Source of the DNA: Leguminivora glycinivorella
Taxonomy: Eukaryota; Arthropoda; Insecta; Lepidoptera; Tortricidae
DNA length: 64,000 bases
Direction: 5' to 3'
NCBI RefSeq assembly: GCF_023078275.1
Contig: NC_062991.1
Location: 558,001 to 622,000 of the forward strand
This document shows, in pieces, positions 1 to 12,600 of this stretch. Made by a program: the position numbers and the translations under genes. A model generated the notes under the pieces. The model was not told the DNA's origin. It did no database searches and saw nothing but the letters and a program-made list of their open reading frames with translations. The stretch's first letter is position 1, and each line of letters starts with the position of its first letter.

Positions 1-3000
1 AATTAAGTTCATCTAAAACAGAATACGAGTAATTCTGAATGAATGACTTGTCAACGCGCTGTTGATCGTCCATTTCAGGAGGACTAAAGAAGCTGTTTAC
101 GACGTGTCTTAAAATTAAGTCGCTTAAAATTAAGTTAAAATTTGTTAATTCTGACAACTTAATACGTGTGAACCGGCCTTGAAACGTTCAGTGGTCCTGT
201 AGTTCGCGACGCAGACTTTTATTTACCCCCCCCCCCCTTTTTAACAAACTGCCGAGTTGTATGTTTGTAGTTCTGTTATGTCGACGACGACAGTTTACTC
301 GTTTACTCGCATTTCTGACGGTGCTTGTGTTTCGAGGGGGTCCCGGGGGCTTAGTCAACGTGACATCTCTGGACTACTGGGCCTAGCGGGTTCGAATACG
401 GATTGTTCCTGAGTCATGGTTTTCTATGTATATGAGTATTGATATGTTATTTATATCGTTGTTTGAGTACCCACAACACAAGCCTCCTTAATCTTACCGT
501 GGGACTCAAGGAATCTGTGTAAGATTGTCCTATAATATTTATTTATTTACAGAAAGCACAACATTATTGTTTGAAAACACTCTTTAATATTAGTACGAGA
601 GTCGAGTTTTTATTGTCTTTTGGTGACTAGGCCCCCTGGTTATGCCAGTTTGACCCCCGCACGGAACGCGCGGCGCGATTATAAGGCGCCATTTTGTCAT
701 TTTTAACTATAAGATGCCGAATTAGTCTAAGCAGGTTACTAAAATGCTGCTCTTGTGAACGCAACAGGTTGATTTAATTCTAACTATTATAAGATTCCTG
801 ACTAATTTAGTACTTAATTTTCCTTATTATTTTTAACTTACACTGGAGATTGAAAACGGGTCTCTTTTGTAAACGACACAAAGTGACCAGCTTTGATTCT
901 TTTAAGTGTATTAAGATGGTGCTACACCCTCCAACTTAAACCTTTTTACACGTTCTCAGCGATATCTCGTTTTTCTAGAATCGCTATAACAATGTGTGAA
1001 GCCCCTATAGTCGGCTCATATCCGCATTTTCCTAATTTGCGATACTTTGTCAATTATCATGACAATCTCGGTGTCAAAAAAAAGCTACTGCACAAAAAAA
1101 CGAAATTATTATGTGTCTCTATCTCTCAAATATACACGAGCGATAGAGACGTAGATGGCTAATTTCGTTTCGCATTTTTGCGGTAAACCAGTGCCCTCTA
1201 GTGTACATTTTCGAAAACGTGACGAGTTTTGGTAAGCCTAATTTTGTATGGGATTTTGAACAGCGCCCCTAGCGGAAAGTTAGTAAATTAAAATCAAATA
1301 AATTTTAAACGAATCGTTACGGTTTTGATCAAAATGTACAATAGAGACTGAGTAATAGTAGAGCCTCTAATCATGAGTTTTTTGACGTTTAAGACGTTAC
1401 TCGATAGCGTAAACTTCACAGTTAGTTAATTGGTTACCAGCACAGATATAGAAAGGAAGGAGAGCGGACATGCTGGGAGATATGTATTGAATACGCCTCT
1501 CGCATGATCTTGAACACACACTTGTAGGTGGACGCTCCTATTGGGCTATTGCGAGCGCAATACACGCGCATCATTTCCATGTCTGTGTCATCCATCACGC
1601 AATTCACGCACGCACACACAGACACACACTAGATGTAGATAGAACAAACAAGTAATTTTGTAAGTGTTGGCGTAACGAGGCATTTTTAATGTTTCTGTTG
1701 ACTTCAACTTACAAAAATTGACGCTCGAAAGCTGCAAGCTGCGATTAAAGACAGACAACTTGTCGTTTGTTTGATCGAACAACGTTTGTTTGATCTATGC
1801 TATGATATATGATTTCTGTGATTTCTTAGGTTACCAGTATATCCGTTTGGGGGCGCTGTTCATTTTCTCCATACATTATTCTCTGTGATGTTTATGCTAT
1901 AGAGTTACAAAAACTCACGATGAAACGTAAATGTCGCGTCGCGCGTTCCCTTCGCCGCATTCGCTAGGTAACATAAAATACGTTTGTACAGTTTTAACGA
2001 TACTTCTCGTAGTGAATTAAGCAAGAAATATTTTTAGTATAATAAGATCTAATCGAATTACATTTTAGTGTATCATATGAAGTACTCGAGGTTTTTCAAA
2101 ATTACTTTTAACTTTGTATGGTCCTTCGTGAGTTTACTTTAAATAAATATAAATGTCTCATCTGAAACTGACTCCGTGGAATTTAAAATTAGAAATTAAA
2201 CTGAAAGAATTTTAAATAATGTAATACAATATTAATAATGGTTAAGTAATGTATTATAAATAGTGATAAGGTAAAAAGTTATTAACATTGTATGGAAAAA
2301 TTGTGACAAAATTATAGTCATTTGTAATATTTATTGTTGTTTCATTCCTTATAGTATAATTAATGTAAATAGCTCCCTTCCTTTCCCTAAGTGTAAACTT
2401 ATAATGTCTCCATCATTAATGATGATGATTTAGGAAATAACCTCGATGTTCATCTGAAGCAAAGACATATATAACTTGATCCTCTTTGTCTGAAGTCAAA
2501 ATCTGCTCTAAAATTATAGCAGAAAGAATCAAAATTAAGACAGACAAGAATTACTTTCGCATTTATAACAATGAAGTTGGTTTAGTGCTAATAGTGCTAA
2601 AATAAAATGAAGCTTTGGAGTAACTGAAAAAGTCTGAATGGAGTATTTGGATGACAAAAAAGGCCTGTGATCTAACAGACATTTGTATTCTAGATTCTAG
2701 TGAGATATTTGGATGACATTAAACGTACAAAGCTAAACGAAGATGGCGCTAGTAATCTTTTTAAAACATAGCCTCCTACAGCTGCGTTTTCACTTGTACT
2801 GCGCAACTTGTACTGTGTTTCTCTGTACACGAACTTGAAGCACTTGGCAAAAATATTGAAATTATTGCTTGTTAGTTGTTAGGTATACGGTTTTTGCTGT
2901 GGTTTATAAAGTCACTATAAGCGCCCTCTGTAGTGAGGATATGGTAGTTATGGAACAAAGATGTTTGGATGTTTCTAAGTTAATTCAGAAGATATAGCAA

Positions 3001-3642
3001 AACTATTACCTGTTATTGAGGTCAGTGTATGCACTAATTATAATTAAGTACATTAAATTCAATAAATGTATTTTTTGAGTGAACTATAAAATCTAATATT
3101 CTCTTCTATGCACTTAAAAAAATTAATTCTCTATGGTTTCTTTGTCTTAAAATTAAATTGTATTTTATAGTTTTTGGCCTCAGAAATATGAAATTTCGTT
3201 CATTTAGTGAATAAAAATTACTTTTGGAAGGAATTTATAATACGAAACATTAAAAGAAAACTTTTTAACAAGCAATGACAAAGGATGTCACAACCGCAAA
3301 ATGTAAATTCAGCTTTTGAATGCATCGTCTAGGTTCTTTATAGGAGCGCAACCACAATATGAGGATCAATTCCTTTATTTTTCTTTGATGATGAAAATTA
3401 AACGTATATAAGAATAAAAATAGTAGTTTTAAGTTTAAAATTATCACTACAGGGCATATTTTGTGGTAATATTATTAGGATTTTACTTATTTCGTTCAAA
3501 CACAATAAGCGTAACTTTTTGACGTAATGTTGCTACTATAAAGAACCTCAGTTTGATGGCTTCAAAAGCATAGACAATTCCAGTTGACCGAGAGCGATCC
3601 GAAAAGATCGCGGATCGCCTGTAGAATTCGGTGTGGATTGAG
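1..3642. other. Upstream flank of Pur-alpha
   Basis: Mostly AT-rich, no convincing exon. It holds a C-run near 227-237, a CA-rich microsatellite near 1605-1628, and a LINE-tail repeat at about 460-560. The last 100 bases before the ATG carry no obvious TATA box. Confidence 0.6.
460..560 (+). repeat. LINE 3'-tail repeat (ACCGTGGGACTCA type), copy 1
   Basis: The text TTACCGTGGGACTCA, then ATCTGTGTAAG and TCCTATAATATTTATTTATT, recurs near 35730 and, more divergent, near 28045. The ATTT-repeat tail suggests the 3' end of a non-LTR element. Confidence 0.6.
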
Positions 3643-3685
3643 ATGTCGGATATCGGCAGCGGCGACGAGGGGCTTTCTAGTCAGA
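3643..3685 (+). CDS. Pur-alpha: Pur-alpha coding exon 1
   Basis: The exon reads MSDIGSGDEGLSSQ plus the first base of the next codon, then a donor GTACGT at 3686. The MSD-x-GSGD start is what I expect for insect Pur-alpha. An in-frame TAG at 3622-3624 lies just upstream of the ATG, which supports this start. It ends in phase 1, and exon 2 opens with the two bases needed. Transcript start and any non-coding exon are not resolved. Confidence 0.82.
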
Positions 3686-6600
3686 GTACGTATATATTTA
3701 CAGCGGCGCGGCGTTCGAGACGCGCCCCGTTTCGCGCGGTTTCCGTAATTCGTCCGGGAAGAATTCTTCCCCGTCCCGTCGTTCGAAAGTAAATATTTCA
3801 TTGTTCCCGTTTCAAAATGGCGAATTCGGGTCCGCGAGCGGTCTAGCGCCTCGGGTCTCGGACACCGAGCGGGCGGCGGGGCCGCGGAGCCCGCGGGAGG
3901 CGCGGGCTCGGCCGGGGACCGGCTGGGCCGCCACCGTCAGAGGTTGACGACCTATCGATTTTTTTGTCTGCGACCTCTCGCCGCCGGGCGGCTGGCTGAC
4001 GGCTGGCGGCCGGCCCTGCTCGCGCCGCCGGAGGCTGCGGGGCTCGGGCTCCCGCGGCGCCGAGCGGTCAGCTGACGCTAGGTCAGTGCCCGCCGAGCCC
4101 CCGTCTCCCGTCTGGAGCTCCATCTGACAGTCGTCAACATTGCATCGGACCCATTTTTTCCAATTGGAATCTGATTGGCCCGATGAGAAATACACAGGTG
4201 TTGTGAGGTGAAGTGATAATGGTGTGAATACCGGCGAGTGACGAGTGAAGTGACAATGGTGGTGAGGTGTGCCAGTTCTTTGTTCATAGTGAGGTTACTG
4301 CCCTACCTGCTGTGACATTGATGTATTGAGGACACGGTCCATTGTGCAATAGTGAAAGTGTGTTGCTAGGCAGCGGCTCCACGGTCCATCAACTGGTGCG
4401 GAGGGAGTGGTCTGACGGCTGCGAACTGACTGTCCTGTTTCCCCACGAGTTCCACACGGGGAGTACCGGATCCTGGGTGTACTTACATTAACCTAGACGT
4501 GTCTGTTTGGTGACTATAACCTAAATTTTTAAAGTGGTTTTTTTAACCTTGACTGATCTAAATTTTTATTGCAAAATCTGTGGTTGACTAGTGGCAATGA
4601 CAGTTCCAATGATCATTAAAGGCAAGTAAAAAATGTGCTTTAAGACTTATTGCACAACTCACAGTAACTAATATGTAAGAGCACAATTTATTTAAATAGT
4701 CAGAGAAGAAGTTAAATAAATCTTAAATCTAACCTGTGAACTCAGTGAAAACTTAGACAAAAGGAGGTTTCATGTCCCCGATACAAAAGCTACAAATATG
4801 TATGATCTATTCATTCTTAGTTGAGCAACTAGAAGTTGAAATAATGAATGCTCAGCTGTTGGTAATGTAACACATTATTACTAAAGATTGTTCAAATCAC
4901 ACAAATTCTTGTGTTGGAAAACTCAATTAATCCTATGGTTACGGTACATACTTGATTATTAAATAAACACAAAGACTTGTGGTATTAAACACTTTATTGT
5001 ACAAAAACAGCAATTAAATACATGGGATAAGAATATTCATTATTGGAACAAGGGCAAACCTATCTCCTACTGCTTAGGCTTTGAATGCAACATAGTTTCA
5101 GTCACCTTTTCATCTGACTTTAATTTAATTCTTAATCCTTGTACCAAGCCTCTAATAATGTTTCATGAGCAATTGACATGTCAATCGATGATCTATTGAT
5201 ATAATTAAAATATAGGTATTTAAATAGGGTCATTGTGCGACTTTCTACATACTAGTTTTCATAAACTTTATAATTTTATTTTATTATGGAATGACTTGTC
5301 GTTCTTATGGCATGTGACATAAAATAAAATAAAAAATAAAATAAAATGCCTTTTTATTCCATAAACACTTTACAAAATTTTCCTTGACCCCTTCGCCTCC
5401 TCCAACCTCTTCCACCGTTCTCGGTCTTGTGCCTCTGTGAGCCAGTTGCTCGACACTGCCTCAATGTCGTCTAGGGGCCGCCCTGATCCTCGTTTGCCAA
5501 ACGGGCCTTTCCAGATGGTAAGTCGTTTTGCCCATTTGTCATCTGGCATCCTCGCGACGTGACCTGCCCATTGCCATTTGAGTTTTAATGAGTGCTCGAG
5601 GGCATCGATTATTTTTGTTTTTTCCCGTATATTCTTATGTCTTATTTTGTCGATAAGTCTAATATTTAGAACTTTTCTTTCGATCGCCCTTTGACATGCT
5701 CTAATCTTGTGTTTAATATAGTTTGTGTATTTCCACGTTTGACAGCCATAGTTTAGTGTGGGGAGAAGACATGAATCCAGTACTTTTCTTTTCAAGTGCA
5801 GTGGTAGGGCGCTCAGAAGCACATTAGCCAGACTCCAAAACTTGTTCCATGTCTTTTTTACCCGTCTCTCTACTTCTTCCGTGTTATTATCTGGTCTAAA
5901 GGATATTTGCTTACCTAAATAAATATATTCTTTTACGTAGTCTAGCTTAGTGTTTTCTATGAATATGTCTCTTTCTACATGATTTGTCATTACTTTTGTT
6001 TTTTGAAGATTCATTTCAAGACCGATTTTTTTACTAGCTGTATGTAGAGTATTTATCATATATTGTAGTTCTTTCCAGTTTCTCGCCAGTAGTACTAAGT
6101 CGTCTGCAAAGGCCAAGTAAGATAGATATTTTCCATTTATGTTGATTCCTTTATATTCCCAATTCAAGCTTTTCATAACCAGGTGTAAGACACTTATAAA
6201 TAGAGTCGGAGAGAGCGGATCTCCTTGTCTGGCACCTCTTTCGATATTTATGTATCTACCTGTGTTTTCTAATTTTACTCGACTTTTGCAGTTCGAATAT
6301 ATGTTCTTAAGTATGTTTATGTAAGTATTATTTATCTCTGCTTCTTCCAGCGCTTCCCATATAAATTTATGCTCTATCGAGTCGAACGCTTTCTGATAAT
6401 CAACGAAGGCGGTGTAGAGTGGTATTTGGAACTCTCTATGTTTATCAATGAGTTGCTCTACCGTTTGCAAATGATCCACAGTACCGAAACCTTTTCGAAA
6501 ACCAGCTTGTTCCACTGTGAGAAAGCGCTCGATCTTTGGAGATATTCTGCTCTGTAATCCTACTGCAAACAGCTTGTAGAGGCTGGACATAAGACTGATT

Positions 6601-9600
6601 GGGCGATAGTTTGCAATATCCCTTGGGTCGCCTTTTTTGTAGAGGATTACGATGTCGGACTCTACCCATTGTTTAGGGACTTTTTCTTGTAATAGAATCT
6701 TATTAAAAAGCTGCGCTATAGGAGTCAGTAGAACCTCTTTAGAAGCAACCAACATATCATTTGTTACGCCATCACAACCTGGGCTTTTCCCTGTTTTCAT
6801 CTTCTTTAGCAGTTTCAGTATTTCATTTTCATCGAAAGACTCTGGAATTTCGTCTCTATCCATGGATCTAGTTTCAATTTCATAGTGTGATTTGCTGTTT
6901 GAGGATTTGTACAGGCTTTCATAGAATGTGGTAGCTGTTTCTAGGATGTGTGGTCTCTGTACGTCGTTGTTTAGTTGTGAGATCCATTTTTTGCCGGAGT
7001 TTAGCTCTTTATTGGCTCTTTTTAGACTTCCTGTGGTAATAAGGTGTTTTTCTATGATTCGTGATCTGTGTTGTTCATATTCCTTTTTTATTTGTTTATT
7101 CACTTGTTTGTATAGTCTGCTTAACTCAATTTTTTCATCTTTGGAGAGCGGTTTTTTTTTCTGGAGTTCAGATCTTCTTTTAAGTGCAAGTGACATAGTG
7201 CGAGTTTTTTCTTGAAAATTAAAACAGTTTTTGCCCATAGCTTTGCTTAACTGTTAAATTGGAAAATTGTGAAATGCCCCATACAAACTTCCATCTATTT
7301 TAGGGCCCCACTTCCTTTAGTTAGGTTAGAAATAATCAAAAAGTACCTTAAGATGTAAAATCCGTCGCTCTGTTTTGCTGTGAAGACGGACAAAAAAACA
7401 GACACACACACTTTCCTATTTATAATATTAAGAATGGATATTCAGAGTCATTGTGTAACACAGCAGTTTGTCCAACTTTCATCTTCATCCACTTGTCTAA
7501 ATTTGAGTATAAACCTAAGTAGGTACATTCACCATCAGGTACATTAGAGCTGCCAAAGCACTCAAAAATATCAGAACAGATTCTGCCTTTACAACAGAAG
7601 CGTGTTCCGATATTTAGTTGAACAGACATGACCTTATTCCAATTTGTGTCAATATTTGGCAAGTAGCTAATTAAATATTAAAAATATTATAATTCGACTT
7701 TTCTATGCACGAGCAGTATACATTTTGTGATTTCGCCACATTTCAACTCGCAAACTGGGTGTACCAAAATCGGGGGTCCATGAGCGGCAATGATCGCTTA
7801 CCATCATGCGACCTGTGTGCTTGTTTGCCTCCTATCTCATAAAAAAATAACTTTACAATCCTGGGTGAATAAAGTTTACAATGTTTAGTTTCTTAAAACA
7901 TTATATTTGTATTTTGTCCTGGATATAATAACATTGTAGTTATCCCGCGCCAGCGCTACAAACCTCGCGAATCGTTTATAGATGCCAAAAAGAAAAGAAT
8001 TGACACGAACTGTCACCCTGACGTTTCATATTTTCGCGCGCGCTCCACGCGGATGGATGCAAACCGATAGCTTTCGAGTTTTTATTAAGTTTTTCGTAGT
8101 TTTAATAAATACAATTATGTTTAAAACGGTATTATTCAGTGCAAAATACGGTGCAGCATGTGTGTGGTGTACGGTGTTTACATGGCAACCGAAATGTAAT
8201 AAATATTGGGATGAGAGTGATGAACGTAAGTTACAACTTTTGTCAATTGGATTTTTAACAAGGACATTCCTTAGTTATGAATTATGAACTTATCAAATTC
8301 ACTAAAAGTGTTCCCGTGGGGAAACATAGAGGTATAATATATTAATTAGTACCTATATTTAACCTCACATTCTAACCTCTACGGAGATTTGGTAAGGTTT
8401 TTTATACATGCATCGTCAATTGTCGTTGGACAAATATAATAAAGGAGTTCTGTATACGCATCTGACATCACAATTCGCGTGCGGATTGTGCTTCATTCGT
8501 GGAATGAAGATATTTGGATCCCAATAAAATTCTTATTGTAACTTTAGCCCGTGGGGCAAACAGATATGCTAAATATTCTATAATAAATTATCATCCGTGG
8601 GATGAATGTGTTAAGACATGCTAATGCCTGTGAGGCTAATGCCTGTGAGGCTACTGAATGTGTTAGACATGCTACTGCTGTGCCTACCAAATATTCAACA
8701 ATGCTGCAAGAGTACTATTGGCGACTGTTAACTGATCATTTGTAATCCTTATTACAAGGGCATAAAGTCTACCGATGAGTAGTTAAGAATGTTCCTGTTA
8801 GCCCGTGGGGCTAGCAAATGTAAACTCTCATTCACGGGATAAATATTTTAGCAATGTAGCCTTTCCCGTTCGGCAACCAAGTGTGCCAACTTTTCAATAA
8901 TGAAATCTAATAATAAGGAACAAGAAATGCTCCTCATCCGTGGGATGACTGACAGTTATGGTATAGTTATACCTAAGGAATTTCTTATAGCCAGTGATGT
9001 TTCATTGCAAAAATTTTTTACATATACAGGTAGAACATGTACTAGATCTATAGATGTCTAGACTAGAGCACAATCTGATCAAGATTTTGTCCTCAGGCAA
9101 GCATGCTACATTAAACATTATTGTATTCTAATTAAGTACATACTCATATACTTACTGTTTACATATAAAACAGTATTCTAGTTGCAATTAAAATGGTCTC
9201 TGCAGTAAGGTCTATGTTGAACATCTATAATCTATGTATAGATTGGGCTCAGTTAAGTCAGAAAAATATTTACTATAAGTATAGGTAATTTTTATAACTC
9301 CTCTACAACCAAAATTTCGTTCTGATTAATACAATAAAATGAATAAAATACTACCGTAAAAAGGTAATTTCTGGAAAATTCTGTTCTAGTTCATATCATA
9401 TTACAATGATGAATATTCATATTTATCCCTTTGTACAATTTGACAAATTGATATACCTATATTTATATGAGGACATACACTGTTAGTGTTATGTCATAAG
9501 GTAAAATAAATTCTCTAAGTGCTGCAAAATCATTTTTTGGCACCCTCATAAAGAGTATAAATGTCACAATCATAACTTAACCTCATAATATGCTTAGGAG

Positions 9601-12600
9601 CTGCTCGCTCCATATATTTTAACTTTAACATAAGTATATGTATCATGATTCATATTTAAACGTCAATTTTTGATAAAAATTGTTAGAATGGATGGCTCAG
9701 TTGACCATTGGAATTTTATGATCTTATAGCTCAACTGGCTTTGGTGAAGTTAATGTAATGTTACTGATTTATTTATTTTTACTTCAAAAAAAAAAAAAAA
9801 AAAAAAAAAGATTAAATCTTTATTATTGTTTTCAAATTTTGAATTATTATTCAATATGTTGTTTTAAATATAAAAGGATAGGTAAAGAAGGTACACTGGA
9901 ATTGGGATCAACCACAATCAGTCATTGCAATAAGCATACAAAAATTGATTAAGTGAGATGTTCATATTAATACAAAATTATATTTAATTATTATAAATAC
10001 CTAGCAATCCCAAGGCTTCAAACTCTCATTTAAATGTTAGACTTGTATGTCTTCATATGGCAAGGGTACAATCTACCCCACAATGGTTTAGAGCCCTATC
10101 ACAATGTTTTTAGCTATCATAGGGTGCGATTCAGCACAAGCTCATGCCAATAGTGACTATTTTGTATTCAGCTGTCATATAAAGTTAGAAATGGGTCAAT
10201 GGATCAAGTAAAGTATGTAGGTTGATAATTAGAAAGATTTACCTAAGTCAACTCTATTGAGTTGGTATGAAATAGGTATATATATTGAGATCTTGGTTCA
10301 AACACAGACTTGTTTTCCAAATATAGCAGAAATCATTAGATTTTAATTATTAGAGTCTTAACTATCCTGAGGTCTTTGAATAAATAGCACTGTAACTGGT
10401 ATGTACTTCAAAATTTATTTTAGAAACTACTCCATACCATACCGACTTTAAACGGTTGGGGGATAAAGTTGATATGATGATAAGATAACTCCCACTGCAC
10501 GTGGATTATCACAGTTCTCGTTCAATCACCAAAATAGCATTGTCGGGCGAGATCAATTCTTGGGTGGGTGACCAGTGACCACCCAATTATCTATAGTAGA
10601 CCAGGAAAGAGGATTTGATTTTGTTAATACCTATAAATGTTTTTGTCATAATGAGAAATATATTATTATATACTACTTTCATTTATTGATTACTTCAATC
10701 AATTTAATTATCTTATTATTATATCTCAATAATAATTGAATTTTAGACCTAATAGGATCCATAAGGGATCTTTTTGTTTATCTACTTAAGATACTTTTCT
10801 ATTAGTCATCGATTAAAGGTCCAACCTAAGCTTATTAGTCTGTTCAAGTAGAACATATTTACAGACATGACAATATATTGGAAACAGAAGGGATCGTATA
10901 CAGTTGTAATTATTAAATTTAATGAGAATTGTCATTTACTGTTTTCCACAATATCTGTATAGGATTTGCTAATCTCAAGGAGCTTATGCACATTTCGTTG
11001 TCTAATTATGATCTTTATTAATCTTACTGCAGACATAAGCATAAAACATCAACATAAGAGTGTGGTTAAAGTTATCACAGCCCCTAAATAATTACATTAT
11101 ATGGTCTATATATAATGCTGTCCTGCTAGTGATTACCATCTCGTTTAGTATTGTGTTATAAATTTCTTTTTTGTGAGAAATACTAGAACAAATAAGTAAA
11201 ATAGTGATTAATACCTAAAACGTCATATTTTTTAATATACCTATATATATAAACATTACATAAATTATTAAAATACAACACAATGGAATTAGGTTTAGCT
11301 AGGGTAGCAAGCTAGCAAGTTAATGGATTAATTGGGAAGTAACGGACTAACTACTTGGTATAGTTTGTAAGTAAGGGACTATTTTGCTTGGTTAAGTGAT
11401 TAATTAACGACTTTTAAATAATGCTTTTTAAAACCAAACAGAGGCTATCTGGTCTAAATACTCAAGTCACCGTATAGCGACAAAGGTTTTAAATAGAGGT
11501 TTAGGTAATGGACTTTCAGCTCCAAACATGCCTCAGGATGCACCAGGACTGGGAAAATATTTTTGTTCCCATCTTAGAATATTAATATTATATACAATCG
11601 ACGATTAGTACCTGCATACAGCAGATACAAGGTCAGTCTACTTATTGACAATTTAATCAAGACTTTGAAACTTATAGTCTCGAATTATTATTATATGTCC
11701 TATAATATTTATTTATTAATTCATATATATGGCTAGTAGGTATAGGTAGGTAGGTAGGGTAAAATAAGTTTATCGAGGACAGTGATATCCTCTGAAGATT
11801 ATATATATATATAAAGAGTAATAATTAAACCTTTCATATTCTTAGGTCAATGGTTGATACCCAGAGGCTATGTTTGTATGGAATATAAATTCACAAGGTA
11901 TAACTATGACTTCATATATATCATTTATGTCGAACATATTAAATAATTGACAAGGGTAACAAGCACACAATGCCCGTGTTTTCTTTTTATGTATGTTTTA
12001 TAGACTACTTAATACTAAATGATTAGGTATTAATTTATCTCTATTATGTATTTTCATATTACAAATTACAATTATCATGTCTCACATTAAACACCTAAGG
12101 TAAAAGTCATGAAGACACTGCTTAACAGTGAATAAAAGGTTTGGTAACGCATGGGATGCTTCAGATAACTGGAATTTACCAATCTATTATATTAGATATC
12201 AATATTTGTTATACAGGTTAAGATATTTAACTCAGTAGATGGGTTGCACACACAGGTTGCTCCTAGTAAGGACCTATTACAATAGCAGGATAGACCCTGC
12301 AGACTCTGTTTTCCTCGAGTCAATTCTACCTGAAATATTTCACATAGCAAGTAATGCTATTGCTTTTTAGTTTACTTTCGATACAATTTGATCCATGATA
12401 TATGTATATATATTATATACAACCATGATTTCTGAGATAATTTGTTTTGTAAATTATTTCATTACCTCTAAACATCTACAATGTTATTATATCCAGGACA
12501 AAATACAAATATAATGACAAGATTAAACGAACTTACCTGAAGTGAAGTTCAATCTTGATTATATGAAGTATTTTGTCCTGGATAGGGGATAGTCCCACCC

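Larger units (their letters stand above)
7899..12516. mobile_element. 4.6-kb element with 41-bp terminal inverted repeats
   Basis: Bases 7899-7939 (starting CATTATATTTGTATTTTGTC) are exactly inverted at 12476-12516. The interior has no transposase frame. Its left end also shares about 85 further bases with the interior of the neighbouring small element at 12514-12836. It includes the hairpin cluster at 8309-8948. Classification is unclear; large non-autonomous DNA transposon is my best reading. Confidence 0.6.

Noticed and set aside
893..1162. 89-codon frame upstream of Pur-alpha
   Set aside because: No domain, biased AT-rich composition, no splice or start context to support it.
3812..4195. 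127-codon - strand frame
   Set aside because: Proline, arginine and serine rich, produced by the GC-rich block; no domain.
7982..8287. Host gene with a basic N-terminus
   Set aside because: Start lies in a repeat arm and no family is recognised; kept only as a low-confidence frame.
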